A DNA stretch of 28,908 nucleotides. It comes from CAZOKZ01 sp964580585. GTDB lineage: Bacteria > Sumerlaeota > Sumerlaeia > SLMS01 > JAHLLQ01. This document shows, one piece after another, positions 8,434-16,011 of the stretch. Positions within the stretch are counted from its first letter, which is position 1. Every line of letters starts with the position of its first letter. Made by a program: the position numbers and the translations under genes. Location of the stretch: positions 1 through 28,908 of the forward strand of contig CAZOKZ010000058.1 in the NCBI GenBank assembly GCA_964580585.1. Reading direction: 5' to 3'. The notes beneath the pieces were generated by a model. The model had not been told where the DNA came from. It worked only from the letters and a program-made list of their open reading frames with translations, and made no database searches.

Positions 8434-10671
8434 TTAAAACAATTCTTCCTGCGCGTCCGGCGGATGCGTCAGCCATTCGTCCAACGCCGACATGCGTTCA
8501 TTTCCGCCCGATTGGCGCACGGCCATGCCAAGCGCGCGTTTGCTGCCCACGACAACAACGAGCTTTTTCCCGCGTGTGATTCCTGTATAAAGCAAATTCC
8601 GCCGCAACATGATGAAATGCTGCGTGTGCATGATCACGATCACGGCGGGGTATTCGCTGCCTTGCGATTTGTGGATCGTCACCGCATACGCCAACGCCAA
8701 TTGATCGGCATCGTCCCAGCGATACTCGACGCTGCGTTTGCCGAACTGCACACGAAGCGTCATCGATTGCACGCTGATCGAGGTTACCGTCCCCACGTCG
8801 CCGTTGAACACGTCGAGATCGTAGTTGTTCTGATTCTGGATGACTTTGTCGCCGAGCCGAAGCGCCAGCGGTCCGATCTGGCGCACGTCGGACGCGCCGT
8901 TCAACGTCGCTTGCAGCAGCTTGTTCAGTTCGATGGTGCCCAGATCGCCGCGCCGCATGGGCGAGAGCACCTGCACGTCGCGAATCGGATCGAGCCCGAA
9001 CTTGCGCGGAATGCGTTGCGAGGCCATTTCGAGCACCGCTTCGCGAATTGCCATTGGATCGTCACGATCGATGAAGAAAAAATCCGTCTCCGTCCCCTTC
9101 TCGTGGCGGACGGGCATTTTGCCTTCGTTTACGCGATGCGAATTGACGATAATCTGGCTTTGACTGGCTTGGCGGAAAATCACATTCAGACGCGTCGTTC
9201 GCGGGCGCCCGCTCTCGATCAAATCATGCAGAAAATTCCCCGCGCCGACGCTCGGCAATTGGTCCACGTCGCCGACGAACACAATTGTCGCGCCGGGTTT
9301 CACCGCCGACAGCAAATAATACGCGAGCGGAATATCGAGCATCGACGCTTCGTCCACGATGATCAGATCGGCTTCGAGCGGATTGTCCGCCGCGAATCCG
9401 AACCGGTGCGTCTGCGCGTTGAACTTCAACAGTCGGTGGATCGTCATCGCCGGATGGTGCGTCGTTTCGGAAAGACGCTGCGCAGCGCGCCCGGTCGGCG
9501 AACAAAGCGCAAGGGGGACGGAGTCCTCGTGCAGGCAATGCAGCAGCGCGCGCACCAGCGTTGTCTTGCCCGTGCCCGGACCGCCGGTAATCACGCCCAC
9601 GCCGCCTTCGAGCACCGAATGAATGGCTTCGCGTTGTTGCGGCGCGAGTTGAAACCGAAAGCGTTTTTCAAACGCCGCAAGCCGCGCTTCGACGTGACCC
9701 TTCACTACCGGTTTCGCTTCGTTGATCAGCGTCGAAACCAATCGCGCCACGCCGGATTCCGCCTGGTACATGCTGCGCATGAAAACTGCCGCCGTGCCAT
9801 CGCGCAACGATTGCACGCGCAATGTGCGGGCGCGATCGGCTTCCTCGGCGAACACCGCTTCGACTTGCGGCGCGGGAACGGCGAGCAACTCCACCGATTG
9901 GTCAAGCAGCGTTTCGCGCGGCAAGTACGTGTGTCCTTCGTTCGACGCGTTCACCAGCAAATGTTGGAACGCGGCGCGAATGCGGTCGGGCGAGTCCTTG
10001 GCGATGCCGACGTTTTCCGCCAGCCGATCCGCCGTGTGAAACCCAATGCCGTGGACCTCGATCCCCGCGCGATAAGGATTCGTTTTCAGCACCGCCGCCG
10101 CTTCGCCGCCATAATGGCGGAAGAGCCGCCGCGCCAGCGCGGGTGACAGGCCATGATGCGCCAGAAACATCATCACTTCGTGCGTATTGCGGTGCTCGAT
10201 CCATGCGGCGCTGATCGCTTCGGCGCGTTTGCGGCCAAGGCCCTTGACTTCGAGCAGCCGTTCAGGCGCGTGTTCGAGAATATCCAGCGTCTCTTCGCCG
10301 AAATGATCGACGATACGATTGGCGTAGGAAGGGCCGATGCCTTTGACCAGCCCGCTGCCGAGGTACGCGCCCATCATCTCCGCGTCGGCAGGCAGAATCG
10401 GAACGTAGGAATCCACCTCGAACGTCGCGCCGTGCTGCGGGTGCATGCGCCACTTGCCCGTCACGCGCAGGGGTTCGCCCGCCGCCACGCCGGGCAGATT
10501 CCCCGCGATGGAAACCGGCTCCGGCTCGCCTTCAATTTGAAAGCGCGCCACCTGGAAATGCCCGTCCTCGGACGCGAACACGATGCGCGCGACAAGGCCG
10601 GTCAGTTCCGACTCCGACCGGAGCGACATCGACACGCGCGAGGGATTTTTTTTCTTCCAAGGTGGAGGCAT
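8434..10671 (-). CDS. recD2: RecD2-type ATP-dependent DNA helicase
   Basis: A superfamily 1B 5'-3' DNA helicase of the RecD2 (RecD-like, RecBC-independent) family, acting in DNA repair and replication-fork maintenance. After an N-terminal OB-like segment (ELTGLVARIVFASEDGHFQV) come helix-hairpin-helix repeats (GLVKGIGPSYANRI, LLEVKGLGRKRAEAI). The motor has Walker A GGPGTGKTTL, Walker B LIIVDEASMLD, motif III VGDVDQLPSVGAG, and the C-terminal TIHKSQGSEYPAVIV with LLYTGITRGK. The frame stays open to an ATG at 10785. ATG 10671 is chosen because the extra 38 residues are not like the family and the DNA there is AT-richer with a consensus -10 box on the other strand. ATG 10629 is also possible. 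The gene is divergent from the GyrB-like gene. Confidence 0.94.
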   Translation of the reverse strand: MPPPWKKKNPSRVSMSLRSESELTGLVARIVFASEDGHFQVARFQIEGEPEPVSIAGNLPGVAAGEPLRVTGKWRMHPQHGATFEVDSYVPILPADAEMMGAYLGSGLVKGIGPSYANRIVDHFGEETLDILEHAPERLLEVKGLGRKRAEAISAAWIEHRNTHEVMMFLAHHGLSPALARRLFRHYGGEAAAVLKTNPYRAGIEVHGIGFHTADRLAENVGIAKDSPDRIRAAFQHLLVNASNEGHTYLPRETLLDQSVELLAVPAPQVEAVFAEEADRARTLRVQSLRDGTAAVFMRSMYQAESGVARLVSTLINEAKPVVKGHVEARLAAFEKRFRFQLAPQQREAIHSVLEGGVGVITGGPGTGKTTLVRALLHCLHEDSVPLALCSPTGRAAQRLSETTHHPAMTIHRLLKFNAQTHRFGFAADNPLEADLIIVDEASMLDIPLAYYLLSAVKPGATIVFVGDVDQLPSVGAGNFLHDLIESGRPRTTRLNVIFRQASQSQIIVNSHRVNEGKMPVRHEKGTETDFFFIDRDDPMAIREAVLEMASQRIPRKFGLDPIRDVQVLSPMRRGDLGTIELNKLLQATLNGASDVRQIGPLALRLGDKVIQNQNNYDLDVFNGDVGTVTSISVQSMTLRVQFGKRSVEYRWDDADQLALAYAVTIHKSQGSEYPAVIVIMHTQHFIMLRRNLLYTGITRGKKLVVVVGSKRALGMAVRQSGGNERMSALDEWLTHPPDAQEELF

Positions 10672-10756
10672 GGTGGAGGCCGGGGGTGTGGCAGATCGAG
10701 TGTCAAAGCCCAAAGGCTGAATGATAGTGACCTGCGCTTCAGTGCTGGGGAAAGGA

Positions 10757-10762
10757 TATAAT
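10757..10762 (+). promoter_or_regulatory. Consensus -10 box upstream of the GyrB-like gene
   Basis: TATAAT lies 100 bases before the ATG at 10862. No good -35 box is found at 16-18 bases (CTGCGC sits 19 bases upstream). It is reported as a candidate only. Confidence 0.3.
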
Positions 10763-10861
10763 TGTTCTACTGTGGCCTTCTTCATCCTTGTTTACCGAGA
10801 CTTTTTGAAGTAAAATGTGTTCAAATGTTCGACATGAATCTTGGTGTAAGGGACCCGTTCC

Positions 10862-12385
10862 ATGGAAAATTGGGAAGAAGAGGGAATTGTCGTGATGGAG
10901 GGGCGTGATGCGGTTCGGACGCGCCCGGCGATGTACATTCGAGATAGAGGTGAACGCGGTTGGGGGGAATTAGTGGCCAAAGCTTTAGTAGATGCACGTT
11001 TAGAATCATTGGCTGGGCATTGTGCTCGGGTCGAAGTGCAATGGAACGAAAATTCCCAAACCATTACAATCACCGATAACGGACGCCCGTTTCTCTTAGA
11101 TCGTGTAGAGGAAATTTTTGGTAAGCTTCATTGGGAAGAACGACTGAGAGAACCGGGTAAATGGCCGCGTGGGGTAATTTCCCCAGATTTCTCTATTGTT
11201 AATTTTCTCTCCGATTCATTTCAAATCATGGCGCGTCATGGAAATGAAACATGGTCTGCCAGTTGGAAAAAAGGAATTCAAACAAAAGCGTTGGCAAAAA
11301 CGTCCAAGAAATTTTCTGGAACGAATCGAATCGTCTTTAAGCCTGATTGCGAAGTGCTAGAACCGCCATCCGAAAATTTTCGATATGCAATACGGAATGT
11401 AATCAAAGAGACAGCACTCTGCACTCCGGGATTATTCCTTTCGTTTATTGCGCAGCCTTCCGGTTTTCGTCGAGACTATCATTATCCCAATGGCACTTTG
11501 GACTACATCGCGGATGAACAGTTTACAGGAATTCAGGTATTGAATTCCGCAGAAGGTATTCAACTCGATATATCAGTTTACCAACCTGTGGATAATAAAG
11601 ATTCTATCGTTTATGTAAATAATCGATTTGTTAGACGAGGCGATGCACACATTGGATTGAAGAATGGAGTTAGAAAGTTAAGAAGAAACAAATCTGTGTG
11701 GAATTACCTACATGTGATAGGTGTTCGTCCGTATTGGTTAAAAAAAGAAGTAAATGCCGTGGTTGTTTTAGAATTGGAGCCCCCATATATCGACGGTTTG
11801 TGTGGCGGAGATTTTTTTTCGTCGGTTGTTCGTGAATTTGTAACCGATTCTGTTTGCCGTGGAATTCCGCAAAAACTTAATCGCCAACCGATTCGTGCGT
11901 TTTTTGACAAAGTCCAGGGTTGGGGGTGGTTTTTCATCGAAGTGGACTTTTGTGGAGGCGACGATTGCGAACTACGTTGGTATCTGTATCAGTTGTATCT
12001 GCTCATCGAACAACCACTGTTGAAAACTCCTTTCGGCTCGATGGAACCAATCGTTTTGAAATGTTCTCTAAAGAGAAAAAAACAACCGCATCACACGCCA
12101 TTTTATCCGGTACTCTCAGTCGGGGCATGGAGTGCAACACGTTCACGCATTACGATGAACATGGAATTGTTTTTGGATGACTTTGAAGGACTTTCGCCCA
12201 AAAAGAAAAAACAACTGTTGGCGAAATCGATTCTCAAAGCTGCGGAACGTTGCGAGCTTGAACGTGGCGACGAACCGGTGGATATTACTCGAGTCGCCTT
12301 CCTTAACAACATTGAAGAAGTTCTGGATGAGTTTGTGCAGAAGCGTTCGCCCACCATCCCAAAAGTATTTCGAAAAACTAAATAG
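10862..12385 (+). CDS. Degenerate GyrB/ParE-like protein (GHKL and transducer fold, catalytic residues lost)
   Basis: A 507-residue protein. Residues 9-75 align with the start of DNA gyrase B: IVVMEGRDAVRTRPAMYI for the family's L-EGLEAVR-RPGMYIG, then LAGHC, then ITDNGR. Against E. coli GyrB, the catalytic base Glu42 is Lys40, the Mg ligand Asn46 is Asp44 and Asp49 is Leu47. Asp73 is kept (Asp72) but Gly77 is Pro76. The lid motif GGLHGVG is replaced by RGVISPDFS (103-111). The transducer domain is recognisable (SIVYVNNRFVRRGDAHIG, about 249-266), but its QTK-Lys loop reads LCGGD. A faint TOPRIM-like EVDFCGG begins at Glu360; no D-x-D follows. Residues 370-507 are unknown. ATP hydrolysis is therefore unlikely. 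The gene is AT-richer than its neighbours, with many TTA, AGA and GTA codons, which suggests transfer or relaxed selection. Confidence 0.75.
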   Translation: MENWEEEGIVVMEGRDAVRTRPAMYIRDRGERGWGELVAKALVDARLESLAGHCARVEVQWNENSQTITITDNGRPFLLDRVEEIFGKLHWEERLREPGKWPRGVISPDFSIVNFLSDSFQIMARHGNETWSASWKKGIQTKALAKTSKKFSGTNRIVFKPDCEVLEPPSENFRYAIRNVIKETALCTPGLFLSFIAQPSGFRRDYHYPNGTLDYIADEQFTGIQVLNSAEGIQLDISVYQPVDNKDSIVYVNNRFVRRGDAHIGLKNGVRKLRRNKSVWNYLHVIGVRPYWLKKEVNAVVVLELEPPYIDGLCGGDFFSSVVREFVTDSVCRGIPQKLNRQPIRAFFDKVQGWGWFFIEVDFCGGDDCELRWYLYQLYLLIEQPLLKTPFGSMEPIVLKCSLKRKKQPHHTPFYPVLSVGAWSATRSRITMNMELFLDDFEGLSPKKKKQLLAKSILKAAERCELERGDEPVDITRVAFLNNIEEVLDEFVQKRSPTIPKVFRKTK

Positions 12386-12407
12386 CATTATAAACGCTGC
12401 GTTTTGA

Positions 12408-13340
12408 CTACCCACCCCCCGGTCGACAAAACCATGTGCCCCATTCGTCGAGTTCTTCCTGGCGGACCACGCTCCAACCGGTTTCTTCCAGGCGGTGTTT
12501 GAGCGCTTCGGTTTCGCTCACTAAAAACCCGGATAAAATCAACGGACGGTCGAGAACGCGCATGGGCTCGAGCAGTGGGTCGAACAGGTCGCTCAACATG
12601 TTGCACACGATCAGGTCCGGCTTGGGCAGGCGGCGTTCTTCGATGGCGGCCATGGCTTCATCGATGGTTGATCCGGCAACGAACGGCGCGCGGTCGGCGC
12701 AGCGGTTCAGTTCCGCGTTCGTGGCGTAGTTAGCCGCTGCTTTCGGGTCGCAATCCATGCCGATGGCGCACTTGAAGCCGAGGCGCAATGCCGCGAATGC
12801 GAGCACGCCGGTGCCGGTGCCTACGTCGAGCAGTGTCCCATATCCGCCGGAAGCGGAGATTTCTTCGATCATCGCCAGACAACCGCGCGTGGTGGCATGG
12901 CTGCCGGTGCCAAAGGCCTGGTCGTATTCGATGGCGATGTACATCGCATCGAGCGCCGCGTTCGCAGGAATGCCTTCTTCGGGCGGCCCCACGTAAATCC
13001 GCCGGGTGATGCGCATGGCATGGTAATATTCGCGCCAACCGGCTCCCCAATCCTGGTCGGGGGCCAGTTCGCAAATGACTTCCCACCCATCGGCGCCAAA
13101 GAGCGACTCGACGCACCGCCGGACGCGGTCGGCAACGTCGCAGATGGGGATTTCGATGCCGCCTTCAATGGGGCCGAAGTAGAAGATGGCCTTTTCCGGC
13201 ACACCATCGGGACCGCAAAGTTGTTCCTCGAATCCTTCGCACCCCTCTTCGAGCAGCGCGGCGCACAGCGCATCCCAATCGGAAGGCGATGTTCCCGACG
13301 GCACCGTGACAGTAATGAGCGGCCACCAATTCATGCGCAT
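12408..13340 (-). CDS. prmA: Ribosomal protein L11 methyltransferase
   Basis: A 310-residue SAM-dependent methyltransferase of the PrmA family, which trimethylates ribosomal protein L11. The N-terminal substrate-recognition half starts MNWWPLITVTVPSGTSPSDW. It is followed by the family signature FGTGSHATTRGCL (about residue 143; FGTG-H-TT in relatives), the SAM loop LLDVGTGTGVLAFAALRLG (about 169), and VCNMLSDLFDPLLEP, equivalent to the N-I-L-A motif. The C terminus is usual. The frame extends to a TTG at 13370, but ATG 13340 (MRMNWWPL) or 13334 fits better; no clear ribosome binding site helps to decide. It converges with the GyrB-like gene, leaving 22 bases between the stops. Confidence 0.9.
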   Translation of the reverse strand: MRMNWWPLITVTVPSGTSPSDWDALCAALLEEGCEGFEEQLCGPDGVPEKAIFYFGPIEGGIEIPICDVADRVRRCVESLFGADGWEVICELAPDQDWGAGWREYYHAMRITRRIYVGPPEEGIPANAALDAMYIAIEYDQAFGTGSHATTRGCLAMIEEISASGGYGTLLDVGTGTGVLAFAALRLGFKCAIGMDCDPKAAANYATNAELNRCADRAPFVAGSTIDEAMAAIEERRLPKPDLIVCNMLSDLFDPLLEPMRVLDRPLILSGFLVSETEALKHRLEETGWSVVRQEELDEWGTWFCRPGGG

Positions 13341-13504
13341 TTTTTTGCGGGACGAAAAACGAGAACTCAATCGAATAGCACATCAAATCCGCAATTCCGA
13401 TCCACGAATGGTTTCCCTCGACGCGGGGCGATAAAACAGGAATCGTTCTTGCGCCGTCCAATCAACGGAGCCGAAACCAAATCCACACGGGGTAAATTGC
13501 CGTC

Positions 13505-14743
13505 ATGTTGCCCGTCCTGACATTCCTGATGGTTGTCGCCGGACTTGCCCATTTGTGGCTGCAATTCTACAATCGTGTATTGCTTCTGATCGCCGATTCG
13601 CCGCGCAAGGAACCGTTCCACCATTTGACGCTGTTTTTCATGGTGGTGCTTCCAAGCACCCTGATCGTGCTCTTCCGCGAAATCGAAGCCGTGCAACTGG
13701 CGCTCAATTGGGAGCCGCGAACGGCGGAATCGCGATTAATATTCTGCGTATTCGGCATTTTATGGATCTTTGCGCTCTCGCGGTTTGGCCTGTGGTTCGG
13801 GGAACGCACGCTGCCTTCGCGTTCGACACGGCTGTGCTCCGAAATGGTCGAAGTGCCCAGAATGCCCCAGGCGCCGAGCCTGCTGCCGCTGCTGTTGCGG
13901 CCGTTCGAAACAACGTTGGACCTGGAGGTCACGCGCCGTGAAATCGAAGTCCCCGGTCTTGCCGCCGAATTCGACGGCCTCACCATCGCCCACGTAGCCG
14001 ACGTGCATTACGACCCGCGCTTTGGCCGCCGGATGTGGTTTCGCGAATTTGCCCGGCTGGTCAACGGCCTGGATGCGGATGTGGTGGTTTTCACCGGCGA
14101 CTTCATCAACCGACGGCGCCTGATTGACGCATCAGTGCGTTACCACGCCACCATGCAGGGCAAGCTTGCCACCATTGGCGTGTTGGGAAACCACGATTAC
14201 TGGACCAATGCCCAACGGGTGCGCGACGCCTGCAAACGCCACGGCATTCGGTTGATGCACAACAAACGCTGGACAATCGAGCGCGGCGGTCGGCGTTTGA
14301 CGTTTGCGGGGACGGACGCGCCTTGGGGCAAAACGCGCACGCCTTGGCGGTCGCTGTTGAAAACGGACCCCGGCGAAGCGTTGATTCTCCTCAGCCACAC
14401 GCCCGACAACGCTCCCGTGGCCGCGCGTCACGGCGCCAACCTGATTCTCAGCGGCCACAACCACGGCGGACAGGTATGCTTTCCCATCATCGGACCGCTC
14501 GTCGTACCCAGCCGCCACGGACACCGATTTGTCGGTGGTGTGTACGACGTCGGGCGCGAGAACGTACTGGTTGTCTCGCGCGGCGTTGGCACCTCGGTGC
14601 GCCCGGGCAGCGGTCGTACGCTCTGCCCGCCCGAGTTAGTGGTGCTGACCTTGCGCGCGCCCTTCGCCGAAACCACCGTCCGCACCACCGTCGCCCCGAA
14701 GGAAAAAGCCAAGGCGGCCATTATTGCGACGATGCCAGGGTAG
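13505..14743 (+). CDS. Membrane-anchored metallophosphoesterase (YkuE-like)
   Basis: A 412-residue protein. The first 110 residues hold three hydrophobic segments (for example VLTFLMVVAGLAHLWLQF and LIFCVFGILWIFALSRFGL). The rest is a calcineurin-like phosphoesterase with the full metal set: IAHVADVHYD (D-x-H, about residue 165), VVFTGDFINRR (GD, about 198), GVLGNHDYW (GNHD, about 229) and LILSGHNHGGQ (GH-x-H, about 316). Relatives of the YkuE/YpbG type hydrolyse phosphoesters at the membrane, including UDP-diacylglucosamine-like or phospholipid substrates. The actual substrate is not visible here. Start ATG 13505 lies 164 bases from the divergent prmA start, so the two may share a regulatory region. 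Confidence 0.88.
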   Translation: MLPVLTFLMVVAGLAHLWLQFYNRVLLLIADSPRKEPFHHLTLFFMVVLPSTLIVLFREIEAVQLALNWEPRTAESRLIFCVFGILWIFALSRFGLWFGERTLPSRSTRLCSEMVEVPRMPQAPSLLPLLLRPFETTLDLEVTRREIEVPGLAAEFDGLTIAHVADVHYDPRFGRRMWFREFARLVNGLDADVVVFTGDFINRRRLIDASVRYHATMQGKLATIGVLGNHDYWTNAQRVRDACKRHGIRLMHNKRWTIERGGRRLTFAGTDAPWGKTRTPWRSLLKTDPGEALILLSHTPDNAPVAARHGANLILSGHNHGGQVCFPIIGPLVVPSRHGHRFVGGVYDVGRENVLVVSRGVGTSVRPGSGRTLCPPELVVLTLRAPFAETTVRTTVAPKEKAKAAIIATMPG

Positions 14744-14751
14744 GGGGGAGG

Positions 14752-14803
14752 CAAGGATGAAGGATGATTTAATTGTGTCTGCATCCTTCCTCCTTCATCC
14801 TTG
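14752..14803. repeat. Perfect 13-bp inverted repeat between genes
   Basis: CAAGGATGAAGGA (14752-14764) and TCCTTCATCCTTG (14791-14803) are perfect inverted copies with a 26-base spacer, just past the metallophosphoesterase stop. No T-run follows on the + strand (AAAAATC instead), so it is not a classical terminator. It could be a messenger-end stem or an intergenic repeat. Confidence 0.45.
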
Positions 14804-14853
14804 AAAAATCCCTCCTGTCCGTGATCGAATCGCCCAACACTGGAGCCTCCATC

Positions 14854-15834
14854 ATGCCCCCAACTTCATCTTCCACCGCCCTTGTTGGTGTTTCGCGCCA
14901 GGCCGACTACGCCGATCCTGCGGCGGTGCGCGCAGCCATCGAACAGACGCTGGAACCCCTCGGCGGCATGAGTGCGTTCGTCAAACCCGGCGTGCGGGTG
15001 ATGCTGAAGCCCAATTTCGTCAAAGCTATGGACCCCGCCATGGGCGGTGTGACCCATCCGGTGTTCATCGCCGAAACGGCGCGGCTCGTGCGCGAAGCCG
15101 GAGCCGCCGATGTGATGGTTGGCGATTCACCCGCCTTCGGCAGCGCCGCCAACGCCGCACGGGTGATCGGGCTGACGCCATTGCTCGATGATGTCGGCGC
15201 GCGGATCGTGGAATTTCGCCAGATTCGCCGGGTGTGCGACGGCCTGGAAGGCGGAACGTTCCAGGCGCTTTCGATCTCCGGCGAAGCGCTCGATGCCGAC
15301 GTGCTGATCAATCTGCCCAAGGCCAAAGCCCACTGCCAGATGGTCATGACTTGCGCGACGAAGAACCTTTTCGGCTGCATTCCGGGCCGAAAAAAAGCCC
15401 TGATGCATTGCCTTGTCAAAAACAGCCGCTACTTGTTCGGGCGCATGTTGATCGACAACGCACGGTCGCTGTACGCAGCGCTGCATCTGGTTGATGGCAT
15501 CGTCGCCATGGAAGGCATGGGTCCCACCCGCGGCACCCCGCATCCATGGGGTTGGGTGGTGGCTGGGACAGATTTTTGCGCCGTGGACCGCGTCATCGCC
15601 GAAGCGCTCGGTTACCAATTGGACGAAATTCCGCACCTCGTTGCCGCCGAACACATGAAAGCCGGCGTGGTTGACCTGGAAAAAATCGAATTGGCGGGCG
15701 CCACGCTCGACGAAATGCGTGCGACGGATTGGCTGCGGGCCGATTTGCTCCCGATCACTTTCAATCCCTTCCGGTTGGCGATTGGCTACATCAAACATCT
15801 GCGCCAATGGAAATCCGGCAAGCGAACCGCCTGA
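14854..15834 (+). CDS. DUF362-domain protein
   Basis: A 326-residue protein of the DUF362 family. Diagnostic segments in order are VRVMLKPNFVK, GGVTHPVFIAETARLVREAG, VMVGDSPAFGSA, VLINLPKAKAHCQMVMTCAT, TKNLFGCIPGRKKALMH, LHLVDGIVAMEGMGPTRG and FCAVDRVIAEALGY. Some family members carry added ferredoxin domains, but this one has none. It does have a few cysteines in the central NLFGC region. The biochemical role of the family is not established. ATG 14854 is preferred over upstream in-frame starts (the frame is open to 14773) because GGAG lies 8 bases before it and the family homology begins soon after. It may share a transcript with the metallophosphoesterase gene upstream. Confidence 0.85.
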   Translation: MPPTSSSTALVGVSRQADYADPAAVRAAIEQTLEPLGGMSAFVKPGVRVMLKPNFVKAMDPAMGGVTHPVFIAETARLVREAGAADVMVGDSPAFGSAANAARVIGLTPLLDDVGARIVEFRQIRRVCDGLEGGTFQALSISGEALDADVLINLPKAKAHCQMVMTCATKNLFGCIPGRKKALMHCLVKNSRYLFGRMLIDNARSLYAALHLVDGIVAMEGMGPTRGTPHPWGWVVAGTDFCAVDRVIAEALGYQLDEIPHLVAAEHMKAGVVDLEKIELAGATLDEMRATDWLRADLLPITFNPFRLAIGYIKHLRQWKSGKRTA

Positions 15835-15949
15835 TATTTCGCCTTTTGCCCCGTGCCTTTTACCTTCCCTCTTTGCTCTTCCGAGTTTTCCAGTTGCGGC
15901 GGAAAGCGAAACTCTTCAAACTGTTACAGATTAATGGAGTGATCACTGC

Positions 15950-15964
15950 GCCCCTGGAGGGGGC
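15950..15964 (+). other. Short GC hairpin in the pilB leader
   Basis: GCCCC-TGGA(G)-GGGGC forms a tight hairpin 47 bases before the pilB ATG. Upstream, 15838-15895 is a pyrimidine-rich tract (CCTTTTGCC, CCTTTTACC) with no gene. The hairpin lacks a T-run. Confidence 0.3.
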
Positions 15965-16011
15965 AAGAGGACCGGTCATCCCAATGACTTTGCGATAAGG
16001 ACTCGAAGACG

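Noticed and set aside
8464..10146. 560-codon + strand open frame opposite recD2
   Set aside because: The minus-strand frame has complete RecD2 helicase motifs. The + frame is rich in Arg and His with no recognisable domain, as expected for the complement of a GC-rich gene.
14752..14803. Intrinsic terminator
   Set aside because: The arms are perfect, but the spacer is 26 bases and the + strand continues with A's, not T's; it is kept only as an inverted repeat.
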